A stretch of DNA of 60,005 nucleotides from Bacteroidaceae bacterium (lineage in GTDB: Bacteria > Bacteroidota > Bacteroidia > Bacteroidales > Bacteroidaceae). Below the pieces are notes generated by a model, which saw only the letters and a program-made list of their open reading frames with translations, searched no databases and was not told the origin of the DNA. The position numbers and the translations under genes were made by a program. The stretch is from positions 1 to 60,005 of the forward strand of contig BLLV01000105.1 of the NCBI GenBank assembly GCA_011959205.1, in the 5' to 3' direction. This document shows positions 8,642 through 17,761 of the stretch, in pieces; position 1 is the first letter of the stretch, and each line of letters starts with the position of its first letter.

Positions 8642-10011
8642 CAGAACACCTCTTCTCCTTTCAATGTAGCCGAACTGGCTTCAGTAATGCGTACATGGAC
8701 AAAATCACCGATACGATGATTGCTACGATCAAAGACCACCACCTTGTTTTGCTGTGTACGGCCAAAAAGTTGCTCTTTGGAACGCTTGGAAACACCTTCC
8801 ACCATCACTTCGAAGGTCTTGCCCACATCACGGGCGTTACTCTCGGCAGAAAGGCGGTTCTGCAATTCAATGATCTCATTCAGCCGGCGTATCTTGATCT
8901 CTTCGGGCACATCGTCCGGCAGATGCTTGGAAGCATACGTTCCGGGGCGTTCGGAATATTTAAACATAAAGGCGGAATCATACGCACATTCACGCATCAA
9001 GGATAGAGATTCCTGATGATCTTCTTCCGTTTCCGAATGATAGCCGGAGAAAATATCAGTACTCAGGCCACAATCGGGAATGATACGGCGGATAGCCGCT
9101 ACCCTTTCCAAATACCACTCACGGGTATATTTGCGGTTCATCAGCTTCAAGATGCGCGAGCTGCCGCTTTGCACCGGCAAATGAATATGCTTGCACACAT
9201 TGGGCACTTCCGCAATGACCTGCAGGGTTTCGTCACTCATATCCTTGGGATGCGAAGTGGTAAAACGGACACGCATGTCCGGAACCGCCCCGGCCACCGT
9301 GCGGAGCAGCATCGGGAAAGTAATCACCTCACCCTCTTTCTCAAAACGATAGGAATTGACATTCTGTCCCAGCAACGTCACTTCTTTATAGCCTTTGGCC
9401 GCCAAGTCGCGCACTTCATTCAGAATACTTTCCACATCACGGCTGCGCTCGCGTCCGCGAGTATAAGGTACAATGCAATAATGACAGAAATTATTGCAAC
9501 CACGCATAATGGATACAAAGCCGGAGATGTGATTGCCGCAAATACGCGACGGAATCACCTCCCGATAGGTTTCTGTAGTAGAAAGCTCCACATTGATAGC
9601 TTTCTCCCCCGCTTCCACCGAAGCAATCAGATCGGGCAAAGTGAGATAGGCATCCGGCCCCACAACAAGATCTACATGATGGTTCTCAATTAAATCATCT
9701 TTCACACGCTCTGCCATACAGCCCAACACACCGACAATCAGATTCCGGCGTTTGTTTTTCTTCATGGAATGGAAAAACTCCAGACGGTTCAGAATCTTTT
9801 GTTCCGCATTGTCGCGGATGGAACAAGTGTTCATAAACACAGCATCCGCCTCATCCAGCGTCTCGCACACATGGTAGCCTGCCATTTGCATAATAGAAGC
9901 AATCACTTCACTGTCAGCCACATTCATCTGGCATCCGTACGTCTCGATAAACAATTTTTTGTTTTCGGAATCAGTTGCAGATTTAAAGTCTGCTCCTGTT
10001 GTTTCTTTCAT
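8641..10011 (-). CDS. miaB: tRNA-2-methylthio-N6-dimethylallyladenosine synthase
   Basis: MiaB is a radical SAM enzyme that methylthiolates i6A37 of tRNAs. Three domains are visible: an N-terminal MTTase domain with three Cys for the auxiliary cluster (ETYGCQMN, MNTCSIRD, GVLGCMAER); the radical SAM core with C-x3-C-x2-C (RGCNNFCHYCIVPYTRGRERSR); and a C-terminal TRAM domain. At 456 residues it is full length. A TATCTTTG-type -7 box lies on the minus strand at 10039-10046, just upstream. Confidence 0.97.
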   Translation of the reverse strand: MKETTGADFKSATDSENKKLFIETYGCQMNVADSEVIASIMQMAGYHVCETLDEADAVFMNTCSIRDNAEQKILNRLEFFHSMKKNKRRNLIVGVLGCMAERVKDDLIENHHVDLVVGPDAYLTLPDLIASVEAGEKAINVELSTTETYREVIPSRICGNHISGFVSIMRGCNNFCHYCIVPYTRGRERSRDVESILNEVRDLAAKGYKEVTLLGQNVNSYRFEKEGEVITFPMLLRTVAGAVPDMRVRFTTSHPKDMSDETLQVIAEVPNVCKHIHLPVQSGSSRILKLMNRKYTREWYLERVAAIRRIIPDCGLSTDIFSGYHSETEEDHQESLSLMRECAYDSAFMFKYSERPGTYASKHLPDDVPEEIKIRRLNEIIELQNRLSAESNARDVGKTFEVMVEGVSKRSKEQLFGRTQQNKVVVFDRSNHRIGDFVHVRITEASSATLKGEEVF

Positions 10012-10038
10012 ATTTTCTCTGTTTTATGGTTTCGCAGG

Positions 10039-10046
10039 CAAAGATA
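10039..10046 (-). promoter_or_regulatory. -7 box for miaB-FKBP (TATCTTTG)
   Basis: On the minus strand the sequence reads TATCTTTG, a match to the Bacteroidetes consensus TAnnTTTG, 28 bp before the miaB ATG. No clear -33 TTTG stands at the usual distance. This is an inference from consensus and position. Confidence 0.6.
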
Positions 10047-10240
10047 CAGAGTTACTGACAAACGAAACGAATAAAACAATTGAAAAATTGAATCTTAGAA
10101 GGGGTTTATATATCCGAATCGTTAAATTATCATAACCAATGAACAAAAAAGGCCGCTAATATTTCCAACATATTACTATAATTTGCATATTTGCTTCTGA
10201 AAAACATTAGATTTTTTCATAGTTAAGGTTTAGGTTAAAA

Positions 10241-10280
10241 AAATAGGGGAAGACAACTGTGAAGTTCTCTTCCTTTTTTT
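10241..10280 (+). terminator. Terminator-like hairpin in the miaB-10352 intergenic gap
   Basis: GGAAGA at 10248-10253 pairs with TCTTCC at 10268-10273, and a run of T follows to 10280. It faces plus, but no plus-strand gene ends before it. The 340-bp gap 10012-10351 otherwise holds the miaB promoter and the 10317 promoter; no ORF is visible. It could end a small RNA or act as an attenuator. The stem is short, so confidence is modest. Confidence 0.35.
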
Positions 10281-10316
10281 ATGTCCTTTTATAGAGCTAG
10301 TTAAGAAATTATTTCC

Positions 10317-10324
10317 TAACTTTG
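10317..10324 (+). promoter_or_regulatory. -7 box for the 10352 operon (TAACTTTG)
   Basis: TAACTTTG matches TAnnTTTG and lies 28 bp before the ATG at 10352. It probably drives the small membrane protein and the CoA transferase behind it. Confidence 0.6.
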
Positions 10325-10351
10325 AGCATTCATTATATAATATAAAGAAGT

Positions 10352-10702
10352 ATGGATATCATTCAGGTTCTCATATTTATAGTAATCATTGTTGTGGCCA
10401 TCGTACAACAAATCTCAAAAACCGGCAAAGAGAAGAAAACACCTTCCCCCAAGGAAGTGCTTGCAGATATGTTTCCTGAAATAGGAGAGGAGAGCATAGG
10501 AGAGAAGCTTCCTGTTTCTCCCACCCGGAAAGTCCGCAAACCTCAGGCTCCCCGTATGCAGCATCAGCCGGTGATAAAGCAACCGCCAGTGTCGCCCCGG
10601 GAAGAAACCAAAAAGGAAAAACAGACTCCTATAAAACTGAGTACCAAAGAAGAGGCACGGCGTGCTTTCATTTATTCAGAAATTTTTAATCGCAAATATT
10701 AA
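10352..10702 (+). CDS. Small single-pass membrane protein of unknown function
   Basis: A protein of 116 residues. One hydrophobic N-terminal helix (about residues 4-21: IQVLIFIVIIVVAIVQQI) is followed by a charged, proline- and lysine-rich, probably disordered tail ending RAFIYSEIFNRKY. There is no cleavage site, so the helix is probably an anchor with the tail in the cytoplasm. A -7 box stands 28 bp upstream. The CoA transferase ATG lies 38 bp downstream. I do not recognise a named family. Confidence 0.75.
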   Translation: MDIIQVLIFIVIIVVAIVQQISKTGKEKKTPSPKEVLADMFPEIGEESIGEKLPVSPTRKVRKPQAPRMQHQPVIKQPPVSPREETKKEKQTPIKLSTKEEARRAFIYSEIFNRKY

Positions 10703-10739
10703 TAACAACTATACTAATAAGAATAACACATTGAATATC

Positions 10740-12233
10740 ATGGGATTTAATATTATTTCCGCAGCCGAAGCAGCCAGCTGCATCAAGCATGGCTACAACA
10801 TCGGACTTAGTGGCTTCACTCCGGCAGGAACACCGAAAGCCGTAACACCCGAAATTGCAAAAATAGCAGAAGAAGAACACGCAAAAGGGAATCCGTTCCA
10901 GATTGGTATTCTCACCGGTGCCTCTACAGGGGATGCTACAGACGGCATCTTATCCAGAGTAAAAGCAATCCGTTACCGTGCCCCATATACCACCAACCCC
11001 GATTTCCGCAAGGCCGTAAATAACGGCGAAATAGCATACAACGACATCCATCTGTCACAAATGGCACAGGAAATACGTTACGGATTCATGGGTAAAGTAG
11101 ATGTGGCTATTCTGGAAGCATGTGAAATCACCTCTGACGGCAAAGTATACCTGACAGCTGCCGGTGGAATTGCTCCGACCATCGCACGCCTGGCAGATAA
11201 AGTGATCATTGAACTAAATACCGCCCACAGTAAAAACGGTATGGGCTTGCATGATGTTTATGAACCGCTTGACCCGCCTTACCGCCGCGAAATTCCCATC
11301 TTCAAACCCGGTGACCGCATTGGCTTACCCTATGTGCAAGTAGACCCGAAGAAAATCATCGGCATAGTGGAAGTCAATAAGCCTGACGAAGCACGCTCCT
11401 TCACCGCACCCGATCCCATTACCGACCGTATCGGGCAGAATGTTGCCGACTTCCTGGCAGCTGATATGAAACGGGGCATTATCCCTGCAAGTTTCCTGCC
11501 ATTGCAAAGCGGAGTGGGCAACATTGCTAATGCCGTATTGGGTGCTCTGGGACGAGACAAAACAATTCCCGCTTTCGAAATGTATACGGAAGTATTGCAG
11601 GATGCAGTGGTGGATCTGATTCGCCAAGGACGTGTAAAATTTGGAAGTACCTGTTCATTGACTGTCACCAACGAATGTTTGCAAGGTATTTATGATGATA
11701 TCGATTTCTTCCGCGACAAATTGGTCATGCGTCCGTCTGAAATCTCAAACAGCCCGGAAATTATCCGTCGCCTCGGTGTTATATCCATCAATACAGCCAT
11801 CGAAGCAGATATTTACGGCAATGTAAATTCTACTCACATCGGCGGCACCAAAATGATGAACGGCATCGGTGGTTCCGGTGACTTTACCCGCAATGCCTAT
11901 ATTTCCATCTTTACTTGCCCGTCTGTGGCAAAAGAAGGAAAAATCAGTGCCATTGTTCCCATGGTTTCCCACGAAGATCACAGCGAACACGATGTCAATA
12001 TCCTTATTACCGAACAAGGCGTTGCCGACTTACGCGGCAAGAGTCCGGTAGAACGCGCTAAAGCTATCATCGAAAATTGTGCACACCCGGATTATAAGAA
12101 CATTCTTTGGGATTATGTAAAGATGTCTTCCAAAGGACAGACGCCTCATTGTATTCCGGCTGCACTGGCCATGCACGATACGCTGGGCAAGAAAGGGGAT
12201 ATGCGCCTGATAGACTGGGCAGAATATAAATAG
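10740..12233 (+). CDS. Acetyl-CoA hydrolase/transferase family, probable succinyl/propionyl-CoA:carboxylate CoA transferase
   Basis: The 497-residue protein belongs to the class I CoA-transferase family of acetyl-CoA hydrolases. Features are GFTPAGTPKAVTPEIA near the start, PLQSGVGNIANAVLGAL, the segment FEMYTEVLQDAVVDLI with the expected catalytic Glu, and GSGDFTRNAYIS. In Bacteroides such enzymes move CoA between succinate, acetate and propionate during fermentation; which pair is used here is inference. The frame is open upstream to 10662, but ATG 10740 fits the family start and follows the stop at 10702. A strong terminator follows at 12256. Confidence 0.92.
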   Translation: MGFNIISAAEAASCIKHGYNIGLSGFTPAGTPKAVTPEIAKIAEEEHAKGNPFQIGILTGASTGDATDGILSRVKAIRYRAPYTTNPDFRKAVNNGEIAYNDIHLSQMAQEIRYGFMGKVDVAILEACEITSDGKVYLTAAGGIAPTIARLADKVIIELNTAHSKNGMGLHDVYEPLDPPYRREIPIFKPGDRIGLPYVQVDPKKIIGIVEVNKPDEARSFTAPDPITDRIGQNVADFLAADMKRGIIPASFLPLQSGVGNIANAVLGALGRDKTIPAFEMYTEVLQDAVVDLIRQGRVKFGSTCSLTVTNECLQGIYDDIDFFRDKLVMRPSEISNSPEIIRRLGVISINTAIEADIYGNVNSTHIGGTKMMNGIGGSGDFTRNAYISIFTCPSVAKEGKISAIVPMVSHEDHSEHDVNILITEQGVADLRGKSPVERAKAIIENCAHPDYKNILWDYVKMSSKGQTPHCIPAALAMHDTLGKKGDMRLIDWAEYK

Positions 12234-12255
12234 CCACGACTTGCTGTTCTCATAC

Positions 12256-12294
12256 GTTTCCGGTCGATACGATGTATCCGACCGGAAACTTTTT
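12256..12294. terminator. Rho-independent terminator between convergent genes
   Basis: An 11-bp perfect stem: GTTTCCGGTCG (12256-12266) pairs with CGACCGGAAAC (12279-12289), followed by TTTTT on the plus strand. It lies between the ends of the CoA transferase (plus) and the ABC-F gene (minus). Confidence 0.85.
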
Positions 12295-12300
12295 AAAACA

Positions 12301-13893
12301 TCAGAACAACTCTATCTGCTTGTCTGCTTTTATTTGTTGCACAAAATAACTGTCATGGCTCACCACCAACAAAGTACCTTGATAATCTTTCAAGGTTTCG
12401 GTCAATATCTCCATATTCAGAATATCAATATTATTGGTAGGTTCATCCACAATAAAAACATCGGGGGTCTGTGCACCGACCATCAGGCAACAAAGAGAAA
12501 GTTTCATCTTCTCACCTCCGCTCAGACAGCCGCACTTCTTGTCCCATGTGGAAACAGGAAACAGAAAACGGTTAAGAATCGTTTTCAATTCATTATCATA
12601 CAGTTTACTATTAAACAATGAAAGCTGTTCCAATACCGACAAATCATTGCGGATCATAGAATATTCCTGATCAAGATAAATGTATGTCAACCCCTCTGCC
12701 TGTATCAAAGAACCTTGAGTAGGAGAGAGGCTTCCGGTTATCAACCTCAATAAAGTTGTTTTACCGCTACCATTACCTCCTTTCAAATGAATACGGTCAC
12801 CACTTTTGATGGTAAACTCAAGAGGAGAAGACCACAAAGGATTTTCTCCAAACGCATAATTCAAGCCAAAAGCCTCTACAAGCACCTTGCCTGCGTGCAA
12901 AGAAGAAGAATTGAAATCCACCTTCATCGCCTTCATATCGGGCAAAGCCCTGCGAAGCCCTGTAGCCTCTTCTGCCAGAAGCCGGATTTTATCGGTGTGT
13001 ACTTCACCTAAACGGACGGTGCTTTTTTCGGCTTGATCTCTAAATGTATGCATCGCCATCTTTCCGAATCCTTTCTTTATATTCTGTTTTTTACCTCGCA
13101 CATCATGCTTTTGCCGGCGCTCCATTACCTCACGCGCCTGCTTCCGAGCCTTTTGCAACTGCTTTTCACTCTCCTCCAACCGGGCTTGCAGAGATTCTAC
13201 CAACAATTCCTTCTGTTCTTTATAAAAATCATAATTCCCGGCATAATAGGTAACACCTTTTGCAGTAAGCTCATAGGTGGACGAAAGCAAATTGAGCAAC
13301 GTGCGATCGTGACTGACAATAAGTACACCGGCCGTAGTGGTGGTTATGAACCGATAAAGCCGTGCCCGGCTTTCATCATCCAAATGATTGGTAGGTTCAT
13401 CCATCAAGATAAAAGCAGGAGAGTGTATAGCAATTCCTGCCAGAAAAACTTTTGTTTTCTCACCGCCACTCAACAAATGCATCGGATGGGAGAGAGGTAC
13501 TTCCGGTACCCCCCATTCATTCAGTGCAGCAACTGCTCTCTCTTCTATCTCCCAGTCATCCTCTAAAGCCGTAAAATGCTCTATTGCAGCATCTCCCTGT
13601 AAAATGGCATGAAGCGCATATAGCTTCCTTTCTATTCCTAAGGCCTCGGCCACTGTCAAATGATTGAACTGACCGAAATGCTGTGGAATATAATAAGGTG
13701 CTTCCAAACAGACAATCTGCCCTTCGGAAGGCAATAATTCTTTCCTTATCAGTTGCATCAGGGTAGACTTTCCCGAACCGTTATTCCCAATGAGAGCCAC
13801 TTTCTGGCCTTTGGAAAAGGTAAAACTTACATTACTGAAAAGCACATCTTTATCCGGATGCATGTAAGCAACGGACTGTATATGTATACACAT
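12301..13893 (-). CDS. ABC-F family ATPase (ribosome-associated)
   Basis: Two ABC domains in one chain without membrane segments: Walker A GNNGSGKSTL and GGNGSGKTTL, signature LSGGEKTKVF and LSGGEKMKLS, Walker B FILMDEPTNH and FIVDEPTNN. The two are joined by a charged linker of ~80 residues rich in K/R/E (residues ~240-320), the P-site tRNA interaction motif region of ABC-F. Members act as translation factors or protect ribosomes from antibiotics; the sequence does not tell which. The frame extends upstream to 13968, but ATG 13893 (MCIHIQSVAY) gives the normal ABC-F start. The -7 box at 14067 leaves a leader of about 165 nt. Confidence 0.9.
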   Translation of the reverse strand: MCIHIQSVAYMHPDKDVLFSNVSFTFSKGQKVALIGNNGSGKSTLMQLIRKELLPSEGQIVCLEAPYYIPQHFGQFNHLTVAEALGIERKLYALHAILQGDAAIEHFTALEDDWEIEERAVAALNEWGVPEVPLSHPMHLLSGGEKTKVFLAGIAIHSPAFILMDEPTNHLDDESRARLYRFITTTTAGVLIVSHDRTLLNLLSSTYELTAKGVTYYAGNYDFYKEQKELLVESLQARLEESEKQLQKARKQAREVMERRQKHDVRGKKQNIKKGFGKMAMHTFRDQAEKSTVRLGEVHTDKIRLLAEEATGLRRALPDMKAMKVDFNSSSLHAGKVLVEAFGLNYAFGENPLWSSPLEFTIKSGDRIHLKGGNGSGKTTLLRLITGSLSPTQGSLIQAEGLTYIYLDQEYSMIRNDLSVLEQLSLFNSKLYDNELKTILNRFLFPVSTWDKKCGCLSGGEKMKLSLCCLMVGAQTPDVFIVDEPTNNIDILNMEILTETLKDYQGTLLVVSHDSYFVQQIKADKQIELF

Positions 13894-14066
13894 CGGATTT
13901 CTAAAAATTAAAAAAATGAATACTGAAATGCAGATCGTTGGAATAAGAAGACAACTATTGCATGACAAACAAAATCACATTGCCTGCCGCTCCAACATAA
14001 AAACGAATAGTTGTATGAAAAATGAATGTTTTACATTCTCATTGGAATATTTTAAAATTTATGGGG

Positions 14067-14074
14067 CAAAGATA
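14067..14074 (-). promoter_or_regulatory. -7 box for the ABC-F gene (TATCTTTG)
   Basis: The minus strand reads TATCTTTG. The long leader between it and the ABC-F start holds a short minus-strand ORF, M-L-E-R-Q-A-M-stop. Leader-peptide attenuation is known for some antibiotic-protection ABC-F genes; here it is only a possibility. Confidence 0.55.
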
Positions 14075-14156
14075 ACTATTTTGCCGAACATAAAAAAATA
14101 TTCCCCAACCTAAATGAATAGATCAGGGAACATTGGGAAAGAAAAAGTCTTTTCTT

Positions 14157-15683
14157 TTATTCAAATGAAGGTAAAGTCACAGAAAAATGAGGATTTGGCG
14201 TATGCTGTGTCTGGATAATCTCTTTCATTTGTTTCACGATGTCCGGATGCTCGGCGGCTACATCGTGGTCCTCGTGAATATCTGCGGCAAGATTATAAAG
14301 GAAAGGCTTTCCTCTTTTCACTATCATCTTCCAGTCACCCATACGTACGCCAATCTGGTCGGTTTCATCAAATTCCCAATACAGGAAATCATGTTTTTTC
14401 TGTCCTTCCTGCCCCAACAAGGTCGGAGCAAAGGAAATACCGTCAAAGTGATCCACCTCTTTTTTCTTATTCGTATACTTCTTCACATAATTCTTTACCC
14501 CTGCCAAGTCACAGAAAGTAGGCATCAAGTCGTAGAAAGCCAACTGATGATCATTCACTGTTCCTTCGGGCACTTTACCGGGCCAGCGAACAATAAAAGG
14601 AATGCGGATACCTCCCTCATGACATTGGCGTTTTAATCCACGAAGTTTACCATCGCGCCCAAAGAATGTAGGATCAGCTCCTCCTTCCTCATGAGGGCCA
14701 TTGTCACTGGTAAAAATGACAATCGTATTTTCATCCAACCCCTTCTCCTTTAACTTTTTCAACACTTCTCCTACATAATAATCCAAACGGGTAATCATGC
14801 CGGCAAACTGTGCGTGGGTGTGTACTGACGGATTATACCGCGATCCTTCCTGTCCACCCCAAGTCTTATCTTCAAAAAACTTCTTCTGATAGCCTGTCAG
14901 GATAGAATCCTCGGGCTGAACCAATTCTGCATGAGGAAGCGTATAGGTAAAGATCCCAAAGAAAGGTTGTTTGCCATCCTGTTTGTCCAACCACCTCATT
15001 GCTTCTTCATGAATCATATCTGCCGAATATTGCGGGCGTTTGAAATACTCCTTACCAAACATGGGATAGTTGATATTCTCATCCATCACCACACGGACCA
15101 CTGCCGTATCGCCTGCCGACTTGCTATACCGGTTCAAGAAGTTCGGATAATACAAATGGGCCTGGAACTGGCAAATATAGCCATAATACTCATCAATGCC
15201 CCGTTTGTCCGGTGTAGAAACAGACCCTTCATAACCACCTGCCCACTTACCGAACATACCGGTGGTGTAACCGTTATCTTTCATTATTTCAGGTATAATC
15301 ACATGGCCGGGATCGTATGGATGCTGCCCTACCACAGCATATTCTTTATTATTTCCATACATCACCATAGGGGCATCGCGCCAGTACTCCTTATTCCCAC
15401 GTACTTCACAATGTCCGGAATGTTGTCCGGTCATAAATGACGCACGCGATGGGGCACTCACCGGACTACCGGCATACGCTTGTGTAAAACGCATACCTTC
15501 CTTAGCCATATTATCAATATTCGGTGTACTGATGTAGGGCTGGCCATAACACCCCAAATCACCATAACCCATATCATCGCACATGATATAAATGATATTC
15601 GGTTTAGGAGCCTTCTGGGCATAAGCACTTAATAAAGGAAGTGCCAGCCCACCTGTCAAGAGAAAAAGGTTTCGATTTATCAT
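14157..15683 (-). CDS. Exported sulfatase with a serine-type active site
   Basis: A sulfatase of about 508 residues. A signal peptide (LFLLTGGLALPLLSAYAQ) precedes the alkaline-phosphatase-like fold. PNIIYIMCDDMGYGDLG supplies two Asp metal ligands. The active-site motif reads S-A-P-S-R (residues 76-80), so the residue matured to formylglycine is Ser; the AtsB/anSME radical SAM enzymes process such sites. FTSDNGPHEEGG gives the second metal site. Start: the ORF extends to TTG 15695, but ATG 15683 is preferred. It is the third gene after susC and susD, and probably desulfates a host or algal glycan that this system imports. Confidence 0.93.
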   Translation of the reverse strand: MINRNLFLLTGGLALPLLSAYAQKAPKPNIIYIMCDDMGYGDLGCYGQPYISTPNIDNMAKEGMRFTQAYAGSPVSAPSRASFMTGQHSGHCEVRGNKEYWRDAPMVMYGNNKEYAVVGQHPYDPGHVIIPEIMKDNGYTTGMFGKWAGGYEGSVSTPDKRGIDEYYGYICQFQAHLYYPNFLNRYSKSAGDTAVVRVVMDENINYPMFGKEYFKRPQYSADMIHEEAMRWLDKQDGKQPFFGIFTYTLPHAELVQPEDSILTGYQKKFFEDKTWGGQEGSRYNPSVHTHAQFAGMITRLDYYVGEVLKKLKEKGLDENTIVIFTSDNGPHEEGGADPTFFGRDGKLRGLKRQCHEGGIRIPFIVRWPGKVPEGTVNDHQLAFYDLMPTFCDLAGVKNYVKKYTNKKKEVDHFDGISFAPTLLGQEGQKKHDFLYWEFDETDQIGVRMGDWKMIVKRGKPFLYNLAADIHEDHDVAAEHPDIVKQMKEIIQTQHTPNPHFSVTLPSFE

Positions 15684-15819
15684 AGTACAAAACAATTTAT
15701 TGAATTAATTTTTCTTGGACAAGATATGGAAAATATTTCAATTGATAAAATAATAAAGTCGTCTTAAATAAAAATTATATAAAGACGACCTTATATTGAT
15801 ATTGATCTATTTACTTATT

Positions 15820-17739
15820 TTACCAACCAAAATTCTGTTCCAAAGCAGGATTCAACAATATTTCTGTTGTCGGCACCTGATACAAATAATATTTCTCCAG
15901 CCATCCTTTGCCTTCTTTTAACGGATCATTGAACAAATACAGATATCCCTCTTCCATTGTTCCTGTTGCTCCATCCGAATAGCCCGTTTCTGCGTTATAC
16001 AGAGTATATCCCGCTGCTGCCGCCTTTTCTTTTGAAAGCCACAATCCTGTTGCCGTTCTATTCAAGAACCAAGGTGCCATTCTCCACCGTCGGATATCAT
16101 AGAAACCAAAACCTTCTCCCATCAGCTCAATAATTCTTTCACGGCGTATCTCCCATAATACAGGATCCACCAAAATGCCATTATCATTGCCTTTAGGATA
16201 GTATTTGCCACGATTAGGATCAAAACTATCATTAATATCGGCAACAACCATTTGGGCAACTCCGGCACGGTCACGCAATTTATTAATAGTAATATCGGCA
16301 ACCGGTTGATTGAACTGTCCTGCTTCAAACATGGCTTCGGCATAATTCAATAAAACCTCTTCTATTTTAAAAATAGGCTTGTCGGCTGTGTTTTGCGCAC
16401 CGTTATTAAAACTCTTTTCCCACTGGCTCCAATTCTTCCAGACATAATAACCCGATCGGCATGTAACAAACGCTCCTGTTCCCAACCGAGGAATTTCAGG
16501 AACCAACGAAGCACTCCAGTTCTGACCGGGCAAACGTTTCATACCTATACCCGGATTAGAGCATGATTCATTAGGTTGCATAATATCAATATATTCGCGA
16601 TCGGCAGGATCGTCTGTATACGACCAAGTAGAGTAGTCTCCTTTACCCGCTTTTACTTTATAAGGAGGGATTACAGTATGATACAAACGAGGGTCCCTAT
16701 CACGGAACGTGGCATACATATCTTTGTCTCCATGATAACCTGAAATATTGTTCAAGATAGGCTTACCGTTTTTCATCAAATATAAATCAACAGTCTTTTG
16801 ATTCATCTCCACATAATGCGAAGAGGTATGCTCCATATAACTAAAGTTACAGTTATTGATATCATCGACATATTCCTTATATAGAATCACTCCCGGAATC
16901 CCCTTTAAACTTTCTGTTGTCCACATCTCGCCATAACCTGCAGCAGGCTGTCCGTCCGTGCCATAATATAAAGTAGGATAATCATCCATCAATAACTTGG
17001 ACACACGGATACATTCCGTAAAGTACTTATCATGATCCCCCAGCTCATGATATTTGCGCCACGTTCCTTCACGTAATGCAAAACGTGAAATAGCCGCACG
17101 AATACAGTCACGATTAATGGTGTTATCACCGTCCCTGCTTTGGAAATCGCCTATATTTTCTTCCGCCCATTTCAAGCGGTCCAGAACTTTATCCGCCACT
17201 TCTTTACGAGCCACACGAGGGCCGTACGCCTCGGGAGATTCATCATTCAGAACGGTTTCTATCCAAGGAATATCACCAAAACGATTTATCAGTTCCATAT
17301 ACCAGTAAGAATGGAAAAAATAACCTACCGCCTTCCAATGGTTCTTCTCAACCTCCGTCAGGTTGGAAGCATCAATGTGTGCCAACATCATATTAATACG
17401 GCGCAAGTATGCAAAATTCCAACCGTTTCCAGTAGCTACACTTGTAATCTTCTGGTAAGCATAATTATTAGAGTTGGATTCATACTTAGGCTCCATAAAA
17501 CCTGCACTTATATCTCCCTGATAATGAGAGTCCTGTCCTACACCATTTACAGAAGTGGCAATAGTTGTATTTGAAAACATCTCATAACAAGGCCACATAA
17601 ATGCCAGAAAATTATCATACGATTTAAAAACGGTTTCTTCCGTCGGATCAGTTACCGGAAGTTTATCCAGAAAACTATCGTTACACCCTGAAAGTGTAAT
17701 GCCTGCCAAAATGGCAAAACTTATAAATATCTTTTTCAT
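15820..17739 (-). CDS. SusD/RagB family outer-membrane lipoprotein
   Basis: A surface glycan-binding partner of SusC. The N-terminus MKKIFISFAILAGITLSGC gives lipidation at Cys-19, followed by the usual NDSFLDKLP. The 639 residues hold the SusD TPR-like fold; WEIRRERIIELMGEGFGFYDIRRW, near the C-terminus, is a strong family segment. It begins 22 bp after the susC stop, so SusC and SusD form one operon. The ligand cannot be told; the sulfatase behind suggests a sulfated glycan. Confidence 0.95.
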   Translation of the reverse strand: MKKIFISFAILAGITLSGCNDSFLDKLPVTDPTEETVFKSYDNFLAFMWPCYEMFSNTTIATSVNGVGQDSHYQGDISAGFMEPKYESNSNNYAYQKITSVATGNGWNFAYLRRINMMLAHIDASNLTEVEKNHWKAVGYFFHSYWYMELINRFGDIPWIETVLNDESPEAYGPRVARKEVADKVLDRLKWAEENIGDFQSRDGDNTINRDCIRAAISRFALREGTWRKYHELGDHDKYFTECIRVSKLLMDDYPTLYYGTDGQPAAGYGEMWTTESLKGIPGVILYKEYVDDINNCNFSYMEHTSSHYVEMNQKTVDLYLMKNGKPILNNISGYHGDKDMYATFRDRDPRLYHTVIPPYKVKAGKGDYSTWSYTDDPADREYIDIMQPNESCSNPGIGMKRLPGQNWSASLVPEIPRLGTGAFVTCRSGYYVWKNWSQWEKSFNNGAQNTADKPIFKIEEVLLNYAEAMFEAGQFNQPVADITINKLRDRAGVAQMVVADINDSFDPNRGKYYPKGNDNGILVDPVLWEIRRERIIELMGEGFGFYDIRRWRMAPWFLNRTATGLWLSKEKAAAAGYTLYNAETGYSDGATGTMEEGYLYLFNDPLKEGKGWLEKYYLYQVPTTEILLNPALEQNFGW

Positions 17740-17761
17740 ATTACTATTACTCGATTAATAA

